64,000 bases of DNA from Trebonia sp036276115 (GTDB taxonomy: Bacteria > Actinomycetota > Actinomycetes > Streptosporangiales > Streptosporangiaceae). A program made the position numbers and the translations under genes. Under the pieces are notes generated by a model. That model did not search any database and was not told the DNA's origin. It was given only the letters and a program-made list of their open reading frames with translations. This document shows, in pieces, positions 58,001 to 64,000 of this stretch (its first letter is position 1; every line of letters starts with the position of its first letter). The stretch spans positions 6,235-70,234 of the forward strand of contig DATBEM010000029.1 in assembly GCA_036276115.1 (NCBI GenBank), in the 5' to 3' direction.

Positions 58001-61000
58001 CGCCAGGAGGCCATTGGCCCGGGCAGCGCTGGCGGGAGCGTTGCCGGGCATGCCTCCGTTAGCCGCGGCCGGATTCCCGTACTGGGCTGCTCCGGCGTAC
58101 TGGCCGGGGCCGTACTGGCCCGCGCCGCCAGGCAGGCCGGCATCACGCGGCTGGCCAGCCCCGCCATATTGGCCGGCCCCGCCAGGCCCGCCCGCGCCCC
58201 GCTGGGCGGGGCCGTTGCCGGGGCTGGCGTCGTTGCCAACTCCTGCACCGTTGAGCGCGTCGGCTCCGCCGTAAGGCCCCGGCGGGCCGTACCCGCCCCC
58301 GTTGAACCCAGCGCCCCCGTTGAACCCAGCGCCCCCGTTGTAACCAGCGGCACCGTTGTAACCAGCGGCACCGTTGAACTGGGCACTGCCGCTGAACTGG
58401 GCATTCCCGTCGAATGGGGTCCTGCTGTTGAATGAGGGGTCGTCGTTGAATGGAGCGCTGCCGTTGAATGGAGCACTGCCGCTGAATGGAGCACTGCCGC
58501 TGGGCGCGGGCCCGCCGTTGGCCGGGCCCGCGCCGGCTGCTGAGCCGCCATTGCTGAACTGGGCCGGGCCGGCGAACTGAGCAGGGCCGGCGAACTGAGC
58601 AGGGCCGTTGAGTTGGGCGGGACCGTTGGCCGGCGCCTGGTGGCCGTGGGCGGCGGGTGAGCTGGTCACGGCCGCAGCGCGGTCGATGGGGCTGACAGCA
58701 CTGAACGGGCCGGTCCCGTTGTCGGCGCCGTTCGCTAGGGTGGGCCCGTTGCCAGCACCGTGGCCCGGGTAAGCCTCAGGGCCGTTGGGCCGGCCGGCCT
58801 GATGCGGCCCGCCTTGGCTGGGCCCGCCTTGGCTGGGGCCCCCCTGGCTGGGGCCCGCCTGGTTCGCTGCCGCCGGGTCGCCGTAAGCGCTGGCGCCGCC
58901 ATTGAACGCGGTCGCGCCGCCGGCCGTCGCTGGCCCGGGACGGTTGGCCGAAGCCGCTTGCTCGTAGGCGCCGGGCCTGCCTCCGCCGTTGAACGTGCCC
59001 ATCGCGTTCGGCCCGCCGGCTCCCGTCGCCGCCCCGGCGTCGCTGCCGTTCGCCCGGTTGGGCCCGTGGGAGGCGGCTGCGCCCGGGCCACCGTACGCGC
59101 CCGCGGCCGGGGAGTACTGGGCGGCGCCGTTATAGCCCGCCGGGGAGTATCCAGCCCCGTTCCCGTTCCCGTTCCCGTACCCAGCCCCGTTCCCGTAGGC
59201 GGCACCGTTGTTATAGGCAGCACCGTTGTTATAGGTGGCGCTGCCGTTATAGGCGGGGCTGCCGTTATAGGCGGCGCTGCCGTTATAGGCGGGGCTGCCA
59301 TAGCCGCCATTGCCGGGGGCGGCGTTGCCGGGGGCGCCATTGCCGGGGGCGGCGTTGCCGGGGAACTCGCTGCCTGGGGCCGCGTTGCTGGAGGGGGTAC
59401 CGCTGGGGGCGCCGTTGTTCGCGGCCGCGCCGCCGTCCGGCGCTTCCGGTCCGGCGGCCGGGCCGGGTCCCGCGTAGGCGGTGCCCGCCGGTCCGGCCCC
59501 GGCCGGCGGGAACGGCCGGTGGTAGCCGGCGGCGCCGTTAAGCGGCGTCCCCCCGCTGTACGGCGTGTAGTTCCCGTAGGTGGCGGGCAGGCCCGGCGCC
59601 GGGCTCGCGCCGGGGCCGGGGCCGGGGTAGTTCGCGGAGCCGCCCGCGCCCGGGTAGCCGTTGCCGGCCTGGAAGCCGTTGGCCCCCTGGCCGCCCGGCT
59701 GGGCACCGGGATATCCGACCCCGCCGACGCCAGCCGGATACCACCTGCCGTTCTCGTCTGTGGCGGGCGCGCCCTGCCAGGCCGTCGGCAGCGCGCCGGC
59801 CGGGGACGGCATGCCCGGGACCGGCGGTCCCGTCGGCGGCTGCGGGCCCGGCCCTTGCCCGGCGACCGAGGCATGCCGGTCCGGGTTCTGGGCGCCGGCC
59901 GGGGGCGGCATGCCCGGGACTGGCGGTCCCGTCGGCGGCTGGTGGGCGGTTCCCGTGGGTCCGGCCAGCGGCTGCGGGCCCGGTTCCTGCCCGTCGGCCG
60001 GGGACATAGCCTCGGCCGAGGACGGCTCGGCCGCCGGCAGCTGCCGGGACGCGGGCAAGGCCGGGCGATCCGGCCGGGCCGACGCCGGTTCTGATGACGA
60101 GGGGGCCGCCGGGAGGGCGGCGGGCAGGGCCGCGCGGGCGACCCGGCCAGCGGGACGGCCCGCGATCGCGGGCGGGGTCGGCCCGTTGCCGCGACCCAGC
60201 GCAGGCCGCGCGGCTAGCTGCGCCGCGCGCGCCTCCGGGCTGCCGGGCATGCCCATGGCGCCCGGGCCGGCGTAGCCCGGGCGCGCTCCGAGCGCGCCCT
60301 GGCCCGGGAATCCGGGCTGGCCCGGGAATCCGGGCTGGCCTGGGAAGGCAACCGGGCCCGGGAAGCCACTTTGCCCGGCGAACGCGCCCGCCCCCGGGAA
60401 CCCGGCCTGGCCCGGGAAAGACCCCTGGCCCGGGAACCCCGGCTGCCCGGGAAACGATCCCGGCCCCGGGAAGCCGGGCTGCCCGGGAAAGCCAGCCTGC
60501 CCGGGAAAACCGGGCTGTCCCGGAAAACCGGGCTGCCCAGGGAAGCCAGGCTGCCCGGGGAAGCCAGCCGGCCCCGCCATCGAGCCCGGCCCGGTGTACC
60601 CAGCCTGTCCCGCGTATCCGCCTTGTCCTGCGAGGCCGCCTTGCCCCGGGTATCCGCCTTGTCCCGCGAGGCCGCCTTGCCCCGGGTATCCGCCTTGTCC
60701 CGCGAGGCTGCCCTGCCCCGGGTATCCGCCCTGCCCTGGTAGTGCGCCTTGTCCGGCGGGGCCGCCTTGGCCCGGGAATCCGCTTGCGCCCGGGAATCCG
60801 CCTGGCCCGGACATCGCACCTGCCCCGGGAATCCCGCCTGGCCCGGGGAAAGCTCCCGGCCCGTATCCAGCGACCGGCCCTGGCCCGGCTATCGGGCCCG
60901 GGCCGCCGGGCGTCCCGGGGCCGCCCATCCAGCCCGGTCCGGCCGCGAGTCCCTGCGGGCCGAACGCGCCCGCCCCGCCCGTCGCGCTGCCGCCGAGGGC

Positions 61001-62647
61001 CGGACCTGCGCCTGCCGCCGGGCCTGCGGCCCCCAGCGGCCGCTGCCCGGGGAACGCGCCCTGGGCGCCGGCTCCCGGCCCGCTCGCGCCGAGGGCCGCG
61101 ACCGCGCCGAGCCCGCCCACCGGCTGCTGGCCGTCGCCAAAGCCCGGAGCCCCGCCGTAGTTCGGCTGCCCGGCGAACCCCTTAGCCGGGTCCGGTCCAC
61201 CCGCGCCGGGCCCGTCCGCGCCCTGCCTGCTCATGTTCTGCTCGCCGGCGGCGTAGGCACCGCCGTTACCCGGCCCGCCAGGTCCCTGCGGCCCGGCCGC
61301 GCTCGGCTGGCCGGCCCCCGGGGCAGCGCCGGGTCCGCCCGGACCGAACGGGGTCGCCCCGCCTGGCTGGCCGAATCCTGGCTGGCCTAGTCCCGGCCGG
61401 CTGATGCCCTGCCCGCCGGCGGCGTAGCCGCCGTTACCGGCGCCACCGGGTCCCTGCGGCCCAGCCGGGCCTTGCCTAGCCGCGCCCCCGGTTGCGTCCG
61501 GCTGCCCGGCCCCTGGGGCAGCGCCGGGTCCGCCCGGACTGAACGGGGTCGCCCCGCCTAGCTGGCCGAATCCTGGCTGGCCAAAGCCGGGCTGGCCGGG
61601 ACCTGGCCGGCTCGGTACCAAGTCAGGTCCGCCCGCGGGCCCGTATCCCGGCCGGCCCGGAACCGAGGCCGGCCCGCCCGCGAGCCGGGGATCGTGCGGA
61701 TCACCGTCGGTCCCGGGGGCGTGCGGCCCTCCGAAGCCCGCTCCGCCCGCGCCGGGGCCGATCGCAGCCGCCGGGCGCGGCCCGGGGCTGGTGCCCGGCC
61801 CGCCGATTCCGTAGGCGGCGCCGTTGCCAGGGCCATAGCCGTGCTGGCCCGCGGTGCCCTCAGGCCCCTGGCCCCCGGCCCCCGCGTTGCCCCCGACCTG
61901 TCCGGGGACGCCGGCGATGCCCGCACCCGGCGCGCCGGCGCCTTGCCCGCCCGGGCCTTGCCCGCCGCCAGCTCCGTAGGCGCCGCCGTTACCCGGGCCG
62001 CCGTGCCCCTGCGGCCCCCGGTCCTGCCCGCCAGCCCCGTGCCCGCTGAAGCCCTGCCCGCTGAAGCCCTGCCCGCTGAAACCAGGCCCGCCGGGCCCGG
62101 GACCGAACGCTGGCCCGCCGGGAACGCCGGGGTACCCGGGCGCCTCGGGGATGCTGTGCGGACCAGACGGCGCGGCCCCGCCCGCCCGGGGGCTGCCCCC
62201 GGGGCCCGCTGCCCGGCCGGGGGCGTCGAGCATGGGGCGGGGCAGCGCGTTGCGCAGCGTCGCCAGCGGGAACTCATGCCGGTCCTCGGCCAGGTCGCGG
62301 ATCTCGTGGCGCGGCACGACGACCTCGAAGACGCCCCGGTCAACCTGCCAGTAGCCCAGCTCCAGCCCGCGCTGCTCGTCCATGCCCAGGTAGGCGATGT
62401 GCAGCCGGTCGCCCAGGTCGTCGAGCACGATGCACGGCTCGCCCCGGTAGGTGCCGATCGGGCGGGACTCCCACAAGGCGTCGATGTCGTTGATCGTCAC
62501 CTGCCGGCGCCAGTGCCCCACCGCGGGGGAGAAGCCGTGGTCCTCGGGCGGCGGGGCGGCGGCGAACAGCGTGACGTCGCGATCGGAGGGCCCCACGCCG
62601 GCCTGGTACGGAGCCCCCAGGTAGGACGCCATCAGCCGGTATCGCAT
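55085..62647 (-). CDS. Giant 2,520-residue low-complexity protein with folded ends
   Basis: From ATG 62647, 2 nt after the upstream stop (TAAGC), with GGAGGGG as ribosome site. Residues 1-139 are a folded, non-repetitive domain (SYLGAPYQAGVGPSDRDVTL, HWRRQVTINDIDALWESRPI, CIVLDDLGDRLHIAYLGMDE). About 140-2,400 are Gly/Pro/Ala/Asn/Gln-rich: collagen-like FPGQPG units at roughly 605-780, YNGSAAYNG and NGAGAFNGG units later, Pro/Gln-rich near the end. The last 110 residues are again folded (SVFADLVDMAQIPRSAYAVD, FSCAQDARHEVRFFEDEEAA). No signal peptide or membrane helix. The frame stays open and both ends are ordinary protein, so it is a real gene. Function unknown; a scaffold or condensate-forming protein is a guess. 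Confidence 0.85.
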   Translation of the reverse strand: MRYRLMASYLGAPYQAGVGPSDRDVTLFAAAPPPEDHGFSPAVGHWRRQVTINDIDALWESRPIGTYRGEPCIVLDDLGDRLHIAYLGMDEQRGLELGYWQVDRGVFEVVVPRHEIRDLAEDRHEFPLATLRNALPRPMLDAPGRAAGPGGSPRAGGAAPSGPHSIPEAPGYPGVPGGPAFGPGPGGPGFSGQGFSGQGFSGHGAGGQDRGPQGHGGPGNGGAYGAGGGQGPGGQGAGAPGAGIAGVPGQVGGNAGAGGQGPEGTAGQHGYGPGNGAAYGIGGPGTSPGPRPAAAIGPGAGGAGFGGPHAPGTDGDPHDPRLAGGPASVPGRPGYGPAGGPDLVPSRPGPGQPGFGQPGFGQLGGATPFSPGGPGAAPGAGQPDATGGAARQGPAGPQGPGGAGNGGYAAGGQGISRPGLGQPGFGQPGGATPFGPGGPGAAPGAGQPSAAGPQGPGGPGNGGAYAAGEQNMSRQGADGPGAGGPDPAKGFAGQPNYGGAPGFGDGQQPVGGLGAVAALGASGPGAGAQGAFPGQRPLGAAGPAAGAGPALGGSATGGAGAFGPQGLAAGPGWMGGPGTPGGPGPIAGPGPVAGYGPGAFPGPGGIPGAGAMSGPGGFPGASGFPGQGGPAGQGALPGQGGYPGQGSLAGQGGYPGQGGLAGQGGYPGQGGLAGQGGYAGQAGYTGPGSMAGPAGFPGQPGFPGQPGFPGQPGFPGQAGFPGQPGFPGPGSFPGQPGFPGQGSFPGQAGFPGAGAFAGQSGFPGPVAFPGQPGFPGQPGFPGQGALGARPGYAGPGAMGMPGSPEARAAQLAARPALGRGNGPTPPAIAGRPAGRVARAALPAALPAAPSSSEPASARPDRPALPASRQLPAAEPSSAEAMSPADGQEPGPQPLAGPTGTAHQPPTGPPVPGMPPPAGAQNPDRHASVAGQGPGPQPPTGPPVPGMPSPAGALPTAWQGAPATDENGRWYPAGVGGVGYPGAQPGGQGANGFQAGNGYPGAGGSANYPGPGPGASPAPGLPATYGNYTPYSGGTPLNGAAGYHRPFPPAGAGPAGTAYAGPGPAAGPEAPDGGAAANNGAPSGTPSSNAAPGSEFPGNAAPGNGAPGNAAPGNGGYGSPAYNGSAAYNGSPAYNGSATYNNGAAYNNGAAYGNGAGYGNGNGNGAGYSPAGYNGAAQYSPAAGAYGGPGAAASHGPNRANGSDAGAATGAGGPNAMGTFNGGGRPGAYEQAASANRPGPATAGGATAFNGGASAYGDPAAANQAGPSQGGPSQGGPSQGGPHQAGRPNGPEAYPGHGAGNGPTLANGADNGTGPFSAVSPIDRAAAVTSSPAAHGHQAPANGPAQLNGPAQFAGPAQFAGPAQFSNGGSAAGAGPANGGPAPSGSAPFSGSAPFNGSAPFNDDPSFNSRTPFDGNAQFSGSAQFNGAAGYNGAAGYNGGAGFNGGAGFNGGGYGPPGPYGGADALNGAGVGNDASPGNGPAQRGAGGPGGAGQYGGAGQPRDAGLPGGAGQYGPGQYAGAAQYGNPAAANGGMPGNAPASAARANGLLAIGPGASGPAGASPATGTGPLPAVGPFNGSGAAGRPGLPSAGVPDAVTAASRTAGTGPFAAVNPAGQGPVADSPASYGNQGPIGVPGPNAPNGQAAFNAGGPNGPGANQPNRTPADNGGPGSYGNRAPASGTGTNTPNGPAPFDGGSGTSSQGSNQPNRTLADNAGPSGYGNQGLANGTGTAAGPNVPNGPTAFNGGGPSSRGDNQPAGNPASNGAPGGYGNQAPANGTGTNMPNGAGAFNGGNFGPAGGYGSQVAPNGPTPPNGSFNGTTAGPDASRTNGTGPFAAVGSGAAPGLYGNQAGGNGPNGAPAFTGGDFGPAGTYGSQVAPNGNAAFNAAGVPNGAMGANGAGTFNGGTFNGGAGYGRYGDNAPAGGPATANEANQPAGTGPFPAVGPGDRVAAAGGPGTYGNGAPGSQLPGDPASVNGADTVASANKPSGAFGGTGSYGGPAAASATGSPNGPGSFNGQANAANGTGPFAAVDPAGPGSFSGPGAGPGVTGVTGYNGPGGNAAYGGQVAAGGAGAGVSGPHLIQPTPGQPNSAQAQGLPGYAQPPQPLAAPTAGAAMQAGPGQAGPGQAGPGQAFGQPQPPTGQAQPSAQAQQQPMMQAPGQFQPQATPGLPAAPESAGAGFAAQLATMSPASQPAQAPQPAQAPQLAQPIQLAQTMPFTAVGTPGGQPAAQVQPGQALPGPQAQPAFPGPMAPPVQPGPPLAAAAPMPAVPQAQAGQPATGQDQGARAVQDRPAAGAPASAATMAPRDQGEAGPALSGPAASATVTGGTPASGVVTSAQPPSGRMQTVPAPLPPPPGPQPTAATPVPPPPVAPLPATPPAAGAKNAMATAGQEPAPGDTAKPSAAPSQSPAVSSLIESAMSSHAGTAVRGRRAARRPRLAMASVFADLVDMAQIPRSAYAVDDEVTGAMCLFKTDGGYEVFSCAQDARHEVRFFEDEEAAYFYLFGVLAAEYLRSGRLKPNR

Positions 62648-62649
62648 GC

Positions 62650-63123
62650 TTACCCCTCCCTCGACGTGCGCCGCCAGGCGAGCCCGTCATACCGCGCGAC
62701 GGACTCTTCACCCGTGTCGGTGAGCCTGCACAGCATGGTGCCGACGGGTATCTGGATCGGCTCCAGGTAGAACTCGCCCGTGTCCGGCCCTCGCTGGCCG
62801 CCGGACGCCGGCACGTACCCGTCGATCTCCCTGGCCTGCCAGACCAGGAAATACAGTTCCGCCAGGTCGGGGCGGAACTCGGACCCTTCGTACCCCAGGC
62901 CGAGCGCGTGGTAGGCGTCACCGGGGCTACGGAGGGGCACATCGCGCAGGCGATGGACGAAGCCGGCGATCACGTCGCGCTGGCCGCCCATGTACGGGCC
63001 GACCATGCGAGGCGGGATGATCTTCCGCATCGGCGTGCCGGGCATGATCCGCGCAGGCTGGGAAGGCTCGCGAACAGCGGAACTCAACGGACGTCGCCCC
63101 TTCCGACTAGCGCCTAACGGCAT
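62650..63123 (-). CDS. Hypothetical protein coupled to the giant protein gene
   Basis: 157 residues from ATG 63123 (AGGAC 4 nt upstream); an in-frame extension to 63288 lacks a ribosome site. The first 30 residues are basic; then RMVGPYMGGQRDVIAGFVHR, a stretch DAYHALGLGYEGSEF, helices LAELYFLVWQAREIDGYVP and a C-terminal beta segment with PIQIPVGTMLCRLTDTGEE. No known family recognised. It stands 2 nt before the 2,520-residue gene, so both are made together and are likely partners. Confidence 0.7.
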   Translation of the reverse strand: MPLGASRKGRRPLSSAVREPSQPARIMPGTPMRKIIPPRMVGPYMGGQRDVIAGFVHRLRDVPLRSPGDAYHALGLGYEGSEFRPDLAELYFLVWQAREIDGYVPASGGQRGPDTGEFYLEPIQIPVGTMLCRLTDTGEESVARYDGLAWRRTSREG

Positions 63124-63382
63124 GTCCTGCTCCGCACTCGCGGCCCCGGCACGGGCCCCCGCGTGTTCCCAAACCTGCGAGGCAGCCCGCGCTCGCGCGT
63201 GCACTCCACACATTGTGCCTGGTAGGACGGCGCCACCTGCCGTAAAGCGCCGCATTCGTGATGACCAGTACTCATCGTAGCGAGACATACGCGATGCGGC
63301 CCGGGAAACGCGATGTCAGCGTTTAGCGGGCGACCACCCGTGATCACCGGGAAGGCCGCCGCCCACGTCAGGCGGGCATTAG
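63124..63382. other. Upstream region of the giant-protein operon
   Basis: 260 bp without a supportable gene. It should contain the operon promoter on the minus strand; the AT-richer part at 63260-63300 is the likeliest place. No operator or hairpin of note was recognised. Confidence 0.35.
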
Positions 63383-63943
63383 TCAGGCTGGCCCCGGATC
63401 GTGCGGGGTGATCACGAGGCCGCCGGCGGCGAACCGCAGGGTGTACCAGCCGCCCCGGCCCACGTGCCGGGGCCGGGGGATGGCCAGGGCGCTGCTCAGC
63501 GTCGCCAGCAGCACCGGGATGACATCGCCGTGCGAGGCGGCGACGGCCCGGCCGCCCGGGTGCGCGCCCATGATCAGCGCGACCGCGCGCAGCATCCGGC
63601 CCGCCGCCCAGGCGCCGCCGAGTGCCCGCGCCATCAGTTCCGGTACCTGGCCCTCGTCGGCCGCTGGCTCCCCGAAGTCGCCTGCCTCATGCAGCTCGGC
63701 CAGGTCGCGCACCGGCAGTCCGGCGGCGGCCGCGATAGGCGCGACGGTCTGCCGGCAGCGCTGGGCGGGGCTTGAGTAGACGCCGTCGAGGCCCGGCCCG
63801 ATCGCCGCCACCAGTGCCTGCGCCTGCCGCATTCCGAGCTCGGCCAGCGGCCGGACATCATGGCTGCCCGTCCAGCCGTCGCGGGCCACCGACGTGCAGT
63901 GCGGGACCAGCTCAAGCGTGAGCGAGGTGGGGGGCAAGACCAT
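63383..63943 (-). CDS. Histidine-phosphatase-like protein with altered RHG motif
   Basis: 186 residues from ATG 63943. The fold is that of phosphoglycerate-mutase-like phosphatases: LELVPHCTSVARDGWTGSHD at the start, LAELGMRQAQALVAAI, GVYSSPAQRCRQTVAPIA (second Arg), ELHEAGDFGEP and VAASHGDVIPVLLATL (second His). The catalytic R-H-G reads P-H-C (His15 kept, Arg and Gly lost), so phosphatase activity may be reduced or changed. Family otherwise clear. Unlike the enzyme at 40.4 kb, which is canonical. Confidence 0.8.
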   Translation of the reverse strand: MVLPPTSLTLELVPHCTSVARDGWTGSHDVRPLAELGMRQAQALVAAIGPGLDGVYSSPAQRCRQTVAPIAAAAGLPVRDLAELHEAGDFGEPAADEGQVPELMARALGGAWAAGRMLRAVALIMGAHPGGRAVAASHGDVIPVLLATLSSALAIPRPRHVGRGGWYTLRFAAGGLVITPHDPGPA

Positions 63944-64000
63944 GGCGCATCCCTCCTGGATAGGCGTTCCGGCGGTGGCGGCGCCCGGCCCGCGGGCCGG

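Noticed and set aside
56030..58435. 800-codon open frame on the plus strand inside the giant gene
   Set aside because: Antisense shadow of the Gly/Asn-rich repeats; the real protein has folded domains at both ends in the minus frame.

Overview
The window is about 75% GC with strongly GC-biased third codon positions. It carries IdeR/DmdR-type iron boxes, a SARP-family regulator, an FMN riboswitch ahead of a rib operon, many ATGA/GTGA/TGATG gene overlaps and probable leaderless starts. This points to an Actinomycetota chromosome (filamentous or Streptosporangiales-like is a guess). No rRNA, tRNA, CRISPR array or insertion sequence was recognised. The left edge cuts a gene.

Layout. 0-8 kb: a TPR-CHAT protein diverges from a cytoplasmic subtilisin; then a DHA2 exporter divergent from a double Lrp/AsnC regulator, a DUF2786 protein and rpe. 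8-16 kb: a compact glycosyltransferase, three tandem paralogues that each fuse an ECF sigma factor, a zinc finger, a membrane helix and a BACON-like external domain, and a lipoprotein. 16-25 kb: sthA, a replication-relaxation/TraG-like ATPase pair divergent from a SARP regulator, a cold-shock gene, a phosphotransferase and a class I DAHP synthase. The ATPase pair and the DAHP synthase share a nearly superimposable promoter with 11/12-bp-spaced direct repeats. 25-31 kb: FMN riboswitch, ribE-ribBA-ribH, hisG, a NUDIX hydrolase and an XdhC-type factor. 31-41 kb: membrane proteins, a coupled kinase-TPR / TPR / hypothetical operon, a broken hydrolase, a phosphotransferase, a methyltransferase and a histidine phosphatase.

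41-52 kb is an iron region. An iron box precedes a sucrase/ferredoxin-like protein. A VIT-family iron/manganese transporter follows, with about 600 extra disordered residues. A four-gene operon under a second iron box encodes an ATP-grasp ligase, two IucA/IucC synthetases and a PLP decarboxylase. This is the enzyme set of vibrioferrin (pvsA, B, D, E) and predicts an NRPS-independent carboxylate siderophore repressed by iron.

52-64 kb: a MocA-like nucleotidyltransferase, an aldose epimerase/DUF2877 pair, an AT-richer 560-bp spacer, a two-gene operon whose second product is a 2,520-residue protein with small folded ends joined by more than 2,200 residues of Gly/Pro/Asn/Gln-rich repeats, and a degenerate histidine phosphatase.
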